From assembly GCF_006715785.1 (NCBI RefSeq), contig NZ_VFNX01000003.1, forward strand, positions 401,485 through 465,484: a DNA stretch of 64,000 nt, read 5' to 3'. Positions 27,708-37,003 of this stretch are shown here, piece after piece. How positions within the stretch are numbered: the stretch's first letter is position 1; the number at the start of each line of letters is the position of its first letter. Made by a program: the position numbers and the translations under genes. This stretch comes from Streptomyces puniciscabiei. GTDB lineage: Bacteria > Actinomycetota > Actinomycetes > Streptomycetales > Streptomycetaceae. The notes beneath the pieces are model-generated. The model was not told the origin of the DNA. It saw nothing but the letters and a program-made list of their open reading frames with translations, and ran no database searches.

Positions 27708-29369
27708 ATGGCCCAGTCCGAGTCTGTCAAGCTCACCCACCGGCCCGAGTGGACGGCCCTCGCCGACCACCGCGCCGAGGGGCAGCCGCACCTGCGCGAA
27801 CTGTTCGGGGCGGACCCCGGCCGCGCCGAGCGGTACGTCGTACGGGTCGGCGACCTGTACATCGACTACAGCAAGCACCTGATCACCGACGAGACGCTGG
27901 CCCTGCTGCAGGAACTCGCCACCGCCACCGGCGTGTTCGCGCTGCGTGACGCCATGTTCCGCGGCGAGAGGATCAACGTCACCGAGAACCGTGCGGTCCT
28001 GCACACCGCGCTGCGCGCCCCCCGGGACGCGGTGATCGAGGTCGACGGGGAGAACGTCGTCCCGAAGGTGCACGCCGTCCTCGACAAGATGACCGGGTTC
28101 GCCGGCAAGGTCCGCTCGGGCGAGTGGACCGGCCACACCGGCAGGCGCATCAAGAACGTCGTCAACGTCGGCATCGGCGGCTCCGACCTCGGCCCGGCGA
28201 TGGCGTACGAGGTGCTGCGCCCTTACACCGCACGGGAGTTGACGTTCCGCTTCGTGTCGAACGTGGACGGCGCGGACCTGCACGAGGCCACCCGGGACCT
28301 GGACCCGGCGGAGACCCTGTTCATCGTCGCGTCCAAGACGTTCACCACGATCGAGACGATCACCAACGCGACCTCGGCCCGTTCCTGGCTGCTCAAGGCC
28401 TTCGACGGCGACGAGAAGGCGGTCGCGAAGCACTTCGTGGCGCTGTCCACGAACGCGGAGAAGGTCGCCGAGTTCGGCATCGACACGGCCAACATGTTCG
28501 AGTTCTGGGACTGGGTCGGCGGCCGCTACTCGTACGACTCCGCGATCGGCCTGTCCCTGATGATCGCCATCGGCCCGGACCGGTTCCGGGAGATGCTCGA
28601 CGGCTTCCGGCTGGTCGACGACCACTTCCGCACCGCGCCCGCCGAGGCCAACGCCCCCTTGCTGCTGGGCCTGCTGGGCATCTGGTACGGCAACTTCCAC
28701 GACGCCCAGTCGCACGCGGTGCTGCCGTACAGCCACTACCTGTCGAAGTTCACCGCCTACCTCCAGCAGCTGGACATGGAGTCCAACGGCAAGTCGGTGC
28801 AGCGGGACGGCCGGCCGGTGGAGTGGCAGACCGGGCCGGTGGTGTGGGGCACCCCGGGCACCAACGGGCAGCACGCCTACTACCAGTTGATCCACCAGGG
28901 CACCAAGCTGATCCCGGCGGACTTCATCGGCTTCGCCCGGCCCGTCGGCGAGCTGAGCGAGGAACTCAAGGCCCAGCACGACCTGTTGATGGCCAACTTC
29001 TTCGCCCAGACCCAGGCGCTGGCCTTCGGCAAGAGCGCCGAGGAGGTCCGCGCGGAGGGCGTGCCGCAGGAGCAGGTCACCCACCGCACCTTCCGCGGCG
29101 GCCACCCCACCACCACGATCCTCGCCGGTGAGCTGACCCCGTCCGTGCTCGGCCAGCTGATCGCCCTCTACGAACACAAGGTGTTCGTGCAGGGCGCCGT
29201 GTGGAACATCGACTCCTTCGACCAGTGGGGCGTGGAACTGGGCAAGGTCCTCGCCAAGCGCGTCGAGCCCGCCCTCACCGAGGGCGCTCAGGTCCCCGGT
29301 CTCGACCCGTCCACCACGGCCCTCGTCGCCGCCTACCGCACCCTCAAGAACGCATCGGAAGTGAACTGA
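27708..29369 (+). CDS. pgi: Glucose-6-phosphate isomerase
   Basis: Interconverts glucose-6-phosphate and fructose-6-phosphate. The 553-residue length is normal for the large bacterial form. Signatures seen are [51 protein letters not shown] and near the end [16 protein letters not shown]. The ATG at 27708 comes one base after the opcA stop. In this operon it can return fructose-6-phosphate to the oxidative branch. Confidence 0.96.
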   Translation: MAQSESVKLTHRPEWTALADHRAEGQPHLRELFGADPGRAERYVVRVGDLYIDYSKHLITDETLALLQELATATGVFALRDAMFRGERINVTENRAVLHTALRAPRDAVIEVDGENVVPKVHAVLDKMTGFAGKVRSGEWTGHTGRRIKNVVNVGIGGSDLGPAMAYEVLRPYTARELTFRFVSNVDGADLHEATRDLDPAETLFIVASKTFTTIETITNATSARSWLLKAFDGDEKAVAKHFVALSTNAEKVAEFGIDTANMFEFWDWVGGRYSYDSAIGLSLMIAIGPDRFREMLDGFRLVDDHFRTAPAEANAPLLLGLLGIWYGNFHDAQSHAVLPYSHYLSKFTAYLQQLDMESNGKSVQRDGRPVEWQTGPVVWGTPGTNGQHAYYQLIHQGTKLIPADFIGFARPVGELSEELKAQHDLLMANFFAQTQALAFGKSAEEVRAEGVPQEQVTHRTFRGGHPTTTILAGELTPSVLGQLIALYEHKVFVQGAVWNIDSFDQWGVELGKVLAKRVEPALTEGAQVPGLDPSTTALVAAYRTLKNASEVN

Positions 29370-29370
29370 T

Positions 29371-30249
29371 ATGCAGCTCGGTCTCATCGGTCTCGGCAAG
29401 ATGGGCGGCAACATGCGCGAGCGGATCCGCCGCGCCGGCCACACCGTCATCGGCTACGACCGCAATCCCGAGGTCTCCGACGTCAAGTCGCTCGCCGAAC
29501 TGGTCGAGAAGCTGGACGCGCCCCGCCATGTGTGGGTGATGGTCCCGGCCGGCACCGCCACGCAGACCGTCATCGACGAGCTCGGCGACCTGCTGGAGCC
29601 CGGCGACACGGTGATCGACGGTGGCAACTCCCGCTGGACGGACGACGAGAAGCACGCCGCCGCCCTCGGTATCAAGGGCATCGGCTTCGTCGACGCAGGT
29701 GTCTCCGGCGGTGTGTGGGGCCTGGAGAACGGCTACGCCCTCATGGTCGGCGGCGACAAGCAGCACGTCGAGCCGCTGAAGCCGATCTTCGAGGCGCTCA
29801 AGCCGGAGGGCCCGTACGGCTATGTCCACGCGGGCCGGGTCGGCGCCGGGCACTTCTCCAAGATGGTCCACAACGGCATCGAGTACGCCATGATGCAGGC
29901 CTACGCCGAGGGCTGGGAGCTGCTGGAGAAGGTGCACTCGGTGGAGAACGTGCGCGAGGTGTTCCGCTCCTGGCAGGAAGGGACGGTCATCCGTTCCTGG
30001 CTCCTCGACCTCGCGGTCAACGCCCTGGACGAGGACGAGCACCTGGAGAAGCTGCGCGGCTACGCGGAGGACTCCGGCGAGGGCCGCTGGACGGTGGAGG
30101 CGGCGATCGACAACGCCGTACCGCTCCCGGCGATCACCGCCTCTCTCTTCGCCCGGTTCGCCTCCCGGCAGGACGACTCTCCGCAGATGAAGATGATCGC
30201 GGCGCTGCGCAACCAGTTCGGTGGCCACGCGGTCGAGAAGAAGGACTGA
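29371..30249 (+). CDS. gnd: 6-phosphogluconate dehydrogenase, short decarboxylating form
   Basis: Oxidatively decarboxylates 6-phosphogluconate to ribulose-5-phosphate. At 292 residues it belongs to the short class, not the roughly 470-residue form, and lacks the long all-helical C terminus. The Rossmann start is GLIGLGKMGGNM. DGGNSRWTDDEKH, DAGVSGGVWGLENGYALMVGG and the catalytic Lys in GAGHFSKMVHNGIEYAMMQAYAEG follow. The ATG lies one base after the pgi stop. Cofactor preference cannot be read with certainty; several short-form relatives use NAD. Confidence 0.93.
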   Translation: MQLGLIGLGKMGGNMRERIRRAGHTVIGYDRNPEVSDVKSLAELVEKLDAPRHVWVMVPAGTATQTVIDELGDLLEPGDTVIDGGNSRWTDDEKHAAALGIKGIGFVDAGVSGGVWGLENGYALMVGGDKQHVEPLKPIFEALKPEGPYGYVHAGRVGAGHFSKMVHNGIEYAMMQAYAEGWELLEKVHSVENVREVFRSWQEGTVIRSWLLDLAVNALDEDEHLEKLRGYAEDSGEGRWTVEAAIDNAVPLPAITASLFARFASRQDDSPQMKMIAALRNQFGGHAVEKKD

Positions 30250-30255
30250 CCCGCC

Positions 30256-30843
30256 GTGGGGGACCTCCTGCTGGTCCGCCACGGTGAGACGGAGTGGAGC
30301 AGGTCGGGACAGCACACCAGCTTCACCGACCTGCCCCTGACCGGGCACGGCGAGGAACAGGCCAAGTCCCTCGCCCCGCTCCTCACCGGCCGGACCTACG
30401 CCCTGACACTGGCCAGCCCGCTGGACCGCGCGCTGCGCACCGCCGAACTCGCGGGCCTCGTCGGGGTCGTGCCCGATCCCGACCTGCACGAGTGGGACTA
30501 CGGCGGCTACGAGGGCATCACCACCGTCGACATCCACCGCACCCGCCCCGGCTGGGACCTGTGGACCGACGGCGTGCCGCCCGGCCCCGAGGGCCACCCC
30601 GGCGAGTCACCGGAGGAGATCGGGGCCCGCGCCGACCGCGTGCTGGCCCGGGTGTCCCCGGCCCTGGCGGAGGGGGACGTGGTCCTCGTCGCCCACGCGC
30701 ACTTCCTGCGCGTGCTCACCGCCCGCAGGCTGGGCCTGCCGCCCGCCGAGGGCCGGCTGTTCCAGCTGGCCACGGGCACGGTCAGCCGACTGTCGACCGA
30801 GCACGGACGACCCGTGATCGCCGAGTGGAACAGACGGGCCTGA
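30256..30843 (+). CDS. Histidine phosphatase (phosphoglycerate mutase-like)
   Basis: A 195-residue phosphatase with the catalytic LVRHGETEW motif at the N terminus, a central Glu in HEWDYGGYEG and the second catalytic His in VVLVAHAHFLRVL. It starts with a GTG 6 bases after the gnd stop and so is the distal gene of the pentose-phosphate operon. It may dephosphorylate a sugar phosphate; the fold does not reveal which. A 15-bp hairpin follows immediately. Confidence 0.85.
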   Translation: MGDLLLVRHGETEWSRSGQHTSFTDLPLTGHGEEQAKSLAPLLTGRTYALTLASPLDRALRTAELAGLVGVVPDPDLHEWDYGGYEGITTVDIHRTRPGWDLWTDGVPPGPEGHPGESPEEIGARADRVLARVSPALAEGDVVLVAHAHFLRVLTARRLGLPPAEGRLFQLATGTVSRLSTEHGRPVIAEWNRRA

Positions 30844-30856
30844 CGGCCCGTCGGCC

Positions 30857-30889
30857 GCGGCCCGGTTCACCCCAGGTGAACCGGGCCGC
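30857..30889. terminator. Terminator of the pentose-phosphate operon
   Basis: A perfect 15-bp stem (GCGGCCCGGTTCACC with its complement) and a 3-base CCA loop begins 13 bases after the phosphatase stop. The same hairpin recurs in weaker form at 31010-31034 and 31162-31186, the last one over the stop codon of the glycosyltransferase gene coming the other way. Confidence 0.85.
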
Positions 30890-31186
30890 TGTCGTACAGC
30901 AGCGGGGATCACGGGCGGCCGCCGGCAGTGCCCTCCAGCACAGCAGCCGGGCACGCGGCCGCCAGCGCCCAGACGGAACGCACAGCCCTGACCGCCCCTC
31001 TCCCACACCCCCGGCTCACCCCCGGTGAGCCAGGCCGCAGTCACACAGCAGCCGGGATCACAGGCGGCCGCCGGCAGTGGGCGGCGCTCCGGCACAGCAG
31101 CCGGGCGCGGCCGCCAGGGCGCAGACGGAACGCACGGCCGTGACCGATCCTCGCCCGCAACCCCGGCTCATCCCCGGTGAGCCGGG
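30857..31186. repeat. Tandem repeat of about 150 bp derived from the glycosyltransferase 3' end
   Basis: Two long imperfect copies (about 30857-31005 and 31006-31157) and a short third copy (31161-31186) lie head to tail. Copies share the hairpin, a GGCGGCCGCCGGCAGTG block and a CAGACGGAACGCAC block. On the minus strand each hairpin encodes a version of the glycosyltransferase's last residues. The true end is LYDCGPAHRG-stop; the copies read LLCDCGLAHRG-stop and LLYDSGPVHLG-stop. This 324-base region holds no gene of its own. Confidence 0.75.
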
Positions 31187-33084
31187 CCGCAGTCGTAGAG
31201 CCGGTGGGACCGGTCGCCGGAGTGGTACGCCGACGGGGGGACGAGCGCGCAGTGGACGGTCGTCCAGCGCACGAGCCCACCGACGGGCGTGTCGTGCCGG
31301 TACCCGGCCAGGACGTCCCCTCGGGACAGGACGACGTAGCGCAGCCGGCCGGAGCGGATCAGCCGGTGGAAGCGGGCGGGCGAGGGGTACGGGACCCGCC
31401 CGGTGAAACCGCCCATGGGCATGACGTGTGCGTTCGCCGATATGACGTAGGGCGCGGCGGACCACCAACCGGGGATCGCGGCCACATACTCGGCGCTGCC
31501 GCGGTGGGCGGTGAGGTAGGCGAGCAAGTGCCGCTGGTCTGAGTTCAGTCGGGCGAGCGGATTGCCCTGGCGGTGGCTGCTGGGGCCGACGCGGCCCAGC
31601 GAGCCGGGCTGGTTGTAGCGCGGTGACAGCGCCGACGCCGACCACGCGGCGGGCACCAGCAGGACCGCGGCCAGTCCCACGGCCAGACCGGCGGTGACCA
31701 TGCGCGGGCGGTGCCGGACCGCGGTCAGGGCCAGACCGGCCAGCGCGAGGGTGGCGGCGACCGGGGCCGACCAGGGCAGGAAACGTGGGTACCACAGGGT
31801 CAGCGCCACACACCAGGCGGCGTTCCCGGCGAGCGCCACCGGCAGTACCCAGGCCCGTCGGCCGCCCCTCAGGGCCGCCCGCCAGGCCGGTACGACACCG
31901 GCGCCGGCGAACGCCGCGAGGGGCACCGCGACCACGCCCATGTAGTAGGTGTGCCCCGTCACGCTGCCGAAGCTGAAGACGAGGAAGAACGTCGCCAGCC
32001 ATCCGCCCCACAGCACCTGGCCCGCGAGCACGCGGTCCGTACGGGGGACGCGCCGCCGCCACAGTGCCACCGCGCCGCCGGCCAGGCCGAGCGCGGCGAG
32101 CGGGTAGAGCCACCCGGTCTGCGTGGCGAGCCCCGGGCTGAACATCTTCCACACGCTGTCGCCCATGCCGGGGCCCGAACCGGCCGCCCGCAGGATCTCG
32201 TTGGGCGTGACGCTGCCGGTGCCGGCCGCGTCGACACCGACGGTGTGGAAGCGGGTGAGGAAGTTGTAGCCGACGACCAGACCGAACGCCGAGTTGTCCG
32301 TGGTGCCGTCGAGATACGGCCGGGCGGAGCCCGGGGTGAGGGTGGCCACCACCATCCACGACACCGACACCGCGAAGGTCACCGCCGCGGCGAGTGCGAG
32401 ATCGCGCAGCCGGCGGCCGAGGCTCCGGGGAGCGGCGACCAGGTAGGTGGCGGCCAGCGCGGGGAGCACCGCCCAGGCCTCCAGCATCTTGCACTGGAAG
32501 GCCACGCCCACCCAGAACCCGGCGAGCAGCAGGGGGACGAGCCTGCCCCGCTCGGTCGCCCGCCAGACGGCCTCGGCGGCGAGAAGCAGCAACAGGACGA
32601 ACGGCGCATCCTCGGTGACGGACCGCCCAAGGCCGACGGTCACCGGAGTGAGGGCCAGGAAGGCGGCGGCCAGCAGCCCGGCGGGCACGCCCGCCCAGCG
32701 ACGCACCAGCACATGGAGCACGACCACCGAGGCCACGCCCTCGAGCGCCTGCGGCAGCACCAGCGCCCACGGGTGGAAGCCGAACACCAGCGCCGACAGG
32801 GCCTGCGGCCACAGGAACCCGGGCAGCTTGTCGATGGTGAGGGTGTTGCCCGGGTCGAAGGAGCCGTAGAAGAAGGCGACCGGGTTGTCCGTCATGCTGC
32901 GCACCGCGGAGGCGTAGAACCCGTGGTACGCGCTGTGGCCGAGGCCCCACAGGGACAGCAGCGCGGCGAGCGCGGCGATGGCCGCCAGCGCCGGACGCTC
33001 GTACCGGCCGGTACGCGGGCGGGGCGGGGCGGCGGGCGGCGGCCCGTCGCCCCGGACGACCGACTGGGTGGGGGTGGTCAGCAT
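31168..33084 (-). CDS. Polyprenyl-phosphate-sugar glycosyltransferase, PMT/ArnT-like (GT39/GT83 type)
   Basis: A 638-residue integral membrane enzyme that would move a sugar from a polyprenyl phosphate to an acceptor outside the membrane. The family signature is near the N terminus: SFDPGNTLTIDKLPGFLWPQAL, with the Asp expected for acceptor activation. About 11-13 hydrophobic segments follow, then a soluble C-terminal domain (YVAAIPGWWSAAPYVISANAHV onward). The ATG at 33084 has GAAAGG upstream. Its 3' end has been copied twice downstream. The acceptor, cell-wall polymer or protein, is unknown. Confidence 0.88.
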   Translation of the reverse strand: MLTTPTQSVVRGDGPPPAAPPRPRTGRYERPALAAIAALAALLSLWGLGHSAYHGFYASAVRSMTDNPVAFFYGSFDPGNTLTIDKLPGFLWPQALSALVFGFHPWALVLPQALEGVASVVVLHVLVRRWAGVPAGLLAAAFLALTPVTVGLGRSVTEDAPFVLLLLLAAEAVWRATERGRLVPLLLAGFWVGVAFQCKMLEAWAVLPALAATYLVAAPRSLGRRLRDLALAAAVTFAVSVSWMVVATLTPGSARPYLDGTTDNSAFGLVVGYNFLTRFHTVGVDAAGTGSVTPNEILRAAGSGPGMGDSVWKMFSPGLATQTGWLYPLAALGLAGGAVALWRRRVPRTDRVLAGQVLWGGWLATFFLVFSFGSVTGHTYYMGVVAVPLAAFAGAGVVPAWRAALRGGRRAWVLPVALAGNAAWCVALTLWYPRFLPWSAPVAATLALAGLALTAVRHRPRMVTAGLAVGLAAVLLVPAAWSASALSPRYNQPGSLGRVGPSSHRQGNPLARLNSDQRHLLAYLTAHRGSAEYVAAIPGWWSAAPYVISANAHVMPMGGFTGRVPYPSPARFHRLIRSGRLRYVVLSRGDVLAGYRHDTPVGGLVRWTTVHCALVPPSAYHSGDRSHRLYDCGPAHRG

Positions 33085-33254
33085 GAACGGCCTTTCGGGC
33101 TCCCGGAAACGCAGTGATCCGGGCGCGGCGCGCATGCCGGATCTCGCGGAGTATCCGCCGCCTGACGTGTACGGAGCCTGAACCGCAGCTGAACCCGGTG
33201 GAGGTCTCACCGGCCTCTCACTCGTACGACAAGTCCGGTAAGACGCCGGTCGGT

Positions 33255-35066
33255 TCAGTGCAAGAGCCGTCCCGCGTGCTGGGCCGCGAGGCGTACCGGG
33301 GCGTTCGCGGCGCCGTATCCCTGGTAGCCGGGGTCGCGCTGGACGAGTTCGAAGAAGACCCGGCCGACGGTCTCGGTGTAGCAGTGCCGGAAGGCGCCGC
33401 CCGCGTCCCGGTCGTACAGGATGCCGAGGTCGCGGTACGTCTCCAGCTCGTCGTCGGGGAGGTCGTACCGGGCGGCGAGGTCGTCGTGGTAGTTGGCCGG
33501 CACGGGCAGCAGCCGGCCGCCCGCGGCGCGGAAGGCGCGGGCCGCGGCCACCACGTCGTCGGTGGCCAGCGCGATGTGTGCCGCGTGCACGGTGTCGTCC
33601 GCGGGTGCCGCGCCGACGCCGAGGGCGATGCGGACGCCGCCGTCGGCGCTGGTGACGGCGCGACTGCGCATCAGGCCGTAGGGGTCGGCGAGGTCGACGC
33701 TCTGCTGGGCGGTGAGGCCGAGGACGCTGCGGTGGAAGAGGGTGGCCTCGTCGAAGTGGTGCCAGGGCTGGGTGAGGGCGAGGTGGTCGATCCGGGTCGC
33801 TTCGATGCCGGTCGGGGAGGGCTCCGGGGCATCCGGCAGGTCGGCGAAGTCGGCCCGCCAGTCGGAGAGTTCGGGATCACCGGTGGCACAGAAGAACAGT
33901 TCCGTGCCGTCGGGGGCCGCGACGGCGTCGAGCGGGGCGTCCTCGGGGGCACGGCGGCGGGGCAGGACGGGGGCGAGCAGGGCTTCGGCGCGGCGGGCGG
34001 CAGCGGCGGGGTCCGGGGACTCCAGGCCGATCGCGGCCAGCCGGGTGCCGTCGCGGCGGGCGGTGGCGGCGCTGTTGACCAGGATGCGGGCCTCGCCGCG
34101 CTGCCACAGGTCGACGGGCTTGCCGCGGTGCCGGGCGGCGCGGGTGAAGCCGAGGGCGGTCAGCAGCGCGGTGACGGGTTCGGCGTCCGGGGTGAGGAGT
34201 TCGGCGAAGGCCACCCCGGTGGGCACGACGGGCGGCGGCAGCTCGGTCGCACCGGCGGCCTCCTCGAGGAGCAGCAGGGAGCGGTGGGCGTCCACGGCGG
34301 TGGGGCCGGCGTCGGCCTGCCGGAAGACGTCGTTGAAGACCTCCAGGGACAGCGGCCCGCGGTAGCCGGTGGCGAGGACCTGCCGCACCAGCCCTGTGAC
34401 GTCGAGGCCGCCCTGTCCTGGGAAGCAGCGGTAGTGACGGCTCCACTGCAGGACGTCCATCGCGAGCAGCGGGGCGTCGGCGAGCTGCAGGAAGAAGATC
34501 TTCTCGCCGGGGATGTCCGCGATTCCCTCGAGGTCCTTCGGCTCGCAGGCGCGGGAGAGGATGTGGAAACTGTCCAGACAGACGCCGAGCGCCGGGTGCC
34601 CGGCGGCCTCGACGATCCGCCACGCGTGCCGGTAGGTGTTCACGTGCCGCCCCCAGGCGAGCGCCTCGTACGCCACCCGGATCCCGAACCCCTCGGCCAG
34701 CTCGGCCAGTCGGGCCAGCTGTCCGGCCGCTCGGGCGTCGTCGTCCACGGCGTGGGGCGACACGCTGGAGCACACGAGGACGGTGTCGGCGCCGAGCCGG
34801 TTCATCAGCTCGAACTTGTGCCGGGCGCGCCGCAGGTTGCCCACGAAGACCTCGTCGGGCACGCCCTCGATGTCCCGCATCGGCTGGTACAGATCGATGC
34901 TCAGCCCGAGGTCGGCACAGCGCGCACGGATCTCCTCGGGAGCGAGCGGGCACGCCAGGAGATCGTTCTCGAAGATCTCCACCCCGCCGAACCCGGCCCG
35001 CGCGGCCGCGGCGAGTTTCTCGGTGAGGGTGCCGCTGAGGGAGACGGTGGCTATGGAGGTGCGCAT
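33255..35066 (-). CDS. 3-dehydroshikimate dehydratase, two-domain QsuB type
   Basis: A 603-residue cytoplasmic enzyme predicted to convert 3-dehydroshikimate to protocatechuate. The N-terminal half (1-270) is a xylose-isomerase-like TIM barrel (GFGGVEIFEND, VCLDSFHILSR, EKIFFLQLADAP, LSLEVFND). The C-terminal half (300-600) is a VOC domain resembling 4-hydroxyphenylpyruvate dioxygenase, with possible metal ligands in RIDHLAL, HAAHIAL and VFFELVQRDPGYQGYG. This fusion is typical of QsuB of corynebacteria. The ATG at 35066 has GAGGAG 7 bases upstream; an ATG at 35084 overlapping aroE is the alternative. It is downstream of an AroE-type gene in one operon. Confidence 0.87.
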   Translation of the reverse strand: MRTSIATVSLSGTLTEKLAAAARAGFGGVEIFENDLLACPLAPEEIRARCADLGLSIDLYQPMRDIEGVPDEVFVGNLRRARHKFELMNRLGADTVLVCSSVSPHAVDDDARAAGQLARLAELAEGFGIRVAYEALAWGRHVNTYRHAWRIVEAAGHPALGVCLDSFHILSRACEPKDLEGIADIPGEKIFFLQLADAPLLAMDVLQWSRHYRCFPGQGGLDVTGLVRQVLATGYRGPLSLEVFNDVFRQADAGPTAVDAHRSLLLLEEAAGATELPPPVVPTGVAFAELLTPDAEPVTALLTALGFTRAARHRGKPVDLWQRGEARILVNSAATARRDGTRLAAIGLESPDPAAAARRAEALLAPVLPRRRAPEDAPLDAVAAPDGTELFFCATGDPELSDWRADFADLPDAPEPSPTGIEATRIDHLALTQPWHHFDEATLFHRSVLGLTAQQSVDLADPYGLMRSRAVTSADGGVRIALGVGAAPADDTVHAAHIALATDDVVAAARAFRAAGGRLLPVPANYHDDLAARYDLPDDELETYRDLGILYDRDAGGAFRHCYTETVGRVFFELVQRDPGYQGYGAANAPVRLAAQHAGRLLH

Positions 35067-35080
35067 GCCTGTGCTCCTCG

Positions 35081-35974
35081 TCATCCGACCGCACTCCCCG
35101 AGCGCTCGACGCCCACCAGCTCCTCGAAGTCGGCCAGCATCCGGCCGCTGTCCGGCTCTCTCCCCGTGAACAGCCGGAACGCGTCGGCGGCCTGGAACAC
35201 GGCCATCCCGCCCCCGGGCAGAACGGCGCACCCACGCGCGTGAGCGACCCGCAGCAGCTCCGTCCGAAGCGGCCGGTACACCACCTCGGCAACCCACAGA
35301 CCGGGATGCAGCAGCTCGGCCGGCAGAGGCAGCCCGGGGTGCGCGGCCATACCGGTGGGCGTGGCATGCACCAGGCCGCCACAGCCGTCGGCCGCGCCGA
35401 GCAGCGCCGGAAGCCGGTCCACCGTCGCCGCCTCCGCCCGGCCGGGGCCGAAGTGCCGTACCAGGGAGTCGGCGAGGCCGGCGGCCCGCGCGGGCAGCGC
35501 GTCGACGACGGTGACCCGCCCGGCGCCCAGGGTGAGCACGGCATGCGCGACGGCCGCCCCCGCGCCGCCCGCGCCGAGCTGGACGACCCGCTCCAGCGGG
35601 GCGTCGGGCAGGCCGCGCGCGAAGGAGGCGGCGAATCCGGTCACGTCGGTGTTGTGGCCGACGGCCCGGCCGTCGTCGAAGACCACGGTGTTGACCGCGC
35701 CGAGTGCCTCGGCCCGCGGGTCGAGCGCGTCGAGGTGGTCGATGACCAGCTGCTTGCAGGGATGGGTGATGTTCAGCCCGTCGTAGCCGAGGTCGCGGGC
35801 GGCGCGGACCAGATCGCCGACGGCCTCCGGCGCCCGGCCGAGGGCGTCGAGGTCGAGGAGCCGGTAGAGGTGGCGCAGGCCCTGCCGGTCCGCCTCCCGC
35901 TGGTGCAGGGCGGGACTGAGTGAGGGGCCGATCCCGGCCCCGATCAGCCCGACGAGATACGAGTCCTTGGCCAC
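35081..35974 (-). CDS. Shikimate/quinate dehydrogenase (AroE family)
   Basis: A 297-residue NAD(P)-dependent oxidoreductase. Substrate-binding motifs GPSLSPALHQ and NITHPCKQ (catalytic Lys) and HNTDVTGF (catalytic Asp) are present, followed by a Rossmann domain (LGAGGAGAAVAHAV). The GTG at 35974 has AGGAGG 5 bases upstream, which settles the start. It stands with a QsuB-type dehydratase, an MHS permease and a TetR regulator. The job is therefore most likely oxidation of shikimate or quinate for catabolism, not aromatic amino acid synthesis. Confidence 0.88.
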   Translation of the reverse strand: MAKDSYLVGLIGAGIGPSLSPALHQREADRQGLRHLYRLLDLDALGRAPEAVGDLVRAARDLGYDGLNITHPCKQLVIDHLDALDPRAEALGAVNTVVFDDGRAVGHNTDVTGFAASFARGLPDAPLERVVQLGAGGAGAAVAHAVLTLGAGRVTVVDALPARAAGLADSLVRHFGPGRAEAATVDRLPALLGAADGCGGLVHATPTGMAAHPGLPLPAELLHPGLWVAEVVYRPLRTELLRVAHARGCAVLPGGGMAVFQAADAFRLFTGREPDSGRMLADFEELVGVERSGSAVG

Positions 35975-35994
35975 GTGGCCCTCCTGAGGCGGCA

Positions 35995-36018
35995 CTAATG
36001 TACGAACCAGTACGTTAG
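35995..36018. promoter_or_regulatory. TetR operator candidate, CTAA-N16-TTAG
   Basis: A 24-base inverted repeat with CTAA and TTAG ends and inner GTAC repeats. It lies 20 bases before the aroE-type start, and the divergent TetR gene begins 122 bases on the other side. A second 24-base site with the same ends lies before the MHS transporter at 36893-36916. Confidence 0.6.
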
Positions 36019-36140
36019 CTATATCAGCCACCGGTGCGGCACGGAAGACCCGGGCGGCCTCCGGGCCCCCTGCTTCTACAATCACCGGCACGCACCCAGC
36101 GAGCGCGCCACCCAGGCGCCCACCGGCCCGAAGGACAGCG

Positions 36141-36806
36141 ATGACCAGCGTCGAAGAGCCCGTACGACCCGGGGGACGGGTGCGCGACGCGGCCCGCACC
36201 AAGGCCGAGATCCTGGACGTGGCCACGCAGGAGTTCGCACGGGCGGGCTACGACGGAGCCCGGGTCGACGAGATAGCGGCCCGCACCCGCACCACCAAGC
36301 GAATGATCTACTACTACTTCGGCGGCAAGGAGCAGCTGTTCACGGCCGTGCTGGAGCGGGCATACGGGGTGATCCGCGAGGCCGAGCAGCAGCTGGACGT
36401 CGAGCACCTGGACCCCGTCGCGGCGATCCGGCGCCTGGCCGAGCTGACCTTCGACCACCATGAGCGGCACCCGGACTTCATCCGGCTCGTCAGCATCGAG
36501 AACATCCACGGCGCGGAGCACATCGCGGCCTCCGAGAAGCTCGGGAAGATCGGCTCCCCGGCCCTGGAGGTGATCCGCCGGATCCTCACCGCGGGACAGG
36601 AGTCAGGGCTGTTCACGGCCGACGTCGACGCGGTCGACCTGCACGCGATGATCAGCTCGTTCTGCTTCTTCCGGGTGGCCAACCGGCACACCTTCGGCGC
36701 CCTGTTCGGCCGGGACCTGGTGGACCCCGGCCGGCGGGAGCACTACCGGACCATGCTGGGCGACATGGTGATCGCCTACCTGACCGCGGAGCGCACGGCC
36801 GGCTGA
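36141..36806 (+). CDS. TetR-family regulator of the shikimate/quinate locus
   Basis: A 221-residue repressor. The N-terminal helix-turn-helix (TKAEILDVATQEFARAGYDGARVDEIAARTRTTKRMIYYYFGGKEQLF) is textbook TetR. The C-terminal ligand domain includes HERHPDFIRLVSIENIHGAEH. It sits between the catabolic operon and the permease gene, each with a matching operator candidate. A likely effector is shikimate, quinate, dehydroshikimate or protocatechuate. That is inferred from context only. Confidence 0.9.
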   Translation: MTSVEEPVRPGGRVRDAARTKAEILDVATQEFARAGYDGARVDEIAARTRTTKRMIYYYFGGKEQLFTAVLERAYGVIREAEQQLDVEHLDPVAAIRRLAELTFDHHERHPDFIRLVSIENIHGAEHIAASEKLGKIGSPALEVIRRILTAGQESGLFTADVDAVDLHAMISSFCFFRVANRHTFGALFGRDLVDPGRREHYRTMLGDMVIAYLTAERTAG

Positions 36807-36849
36807 CCCCGGCAGGCCCGCACTCCCGCACGGACCGCTGCACGGACTC

Positions 36850-36916
36850 TTGACAGCGGGGAAACACGGGCGCAACATCCCACCCACCACGACTAACTAT
36901 CCAGTGGGTTAATTAG
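36850..36916 (+). promoter_or_regulatory. MHS transporter promoter with second TetR-type site
   Basis: TTGACA at 36850-36855 and CAACAT at 36873-36878 give a 17-base-spaced promoter. A CTAA-N16-TTAG site at 36893-36916 lies just past the expected start point and has the same length and ends as the site at 35995-36018, so one TetR protein could control both units. Confidence 0.5.
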
Positions 36917-37003
36917 CGCCGAGATCCGGCCCTCGCCCGCTCCCTCCCCTCGTCGCTCACGCCGCCCTTCCGTAGGGTGGACGTCCCCCGAAGGAGCACC
37001 GCC

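Noticed and set aside
30893..31190. Small frames in the terminator repeat zone
   Set aside because: They follow the repeat units, lack ribosome sites and are explained by duplicated glycosyltransferase 3' sequence.
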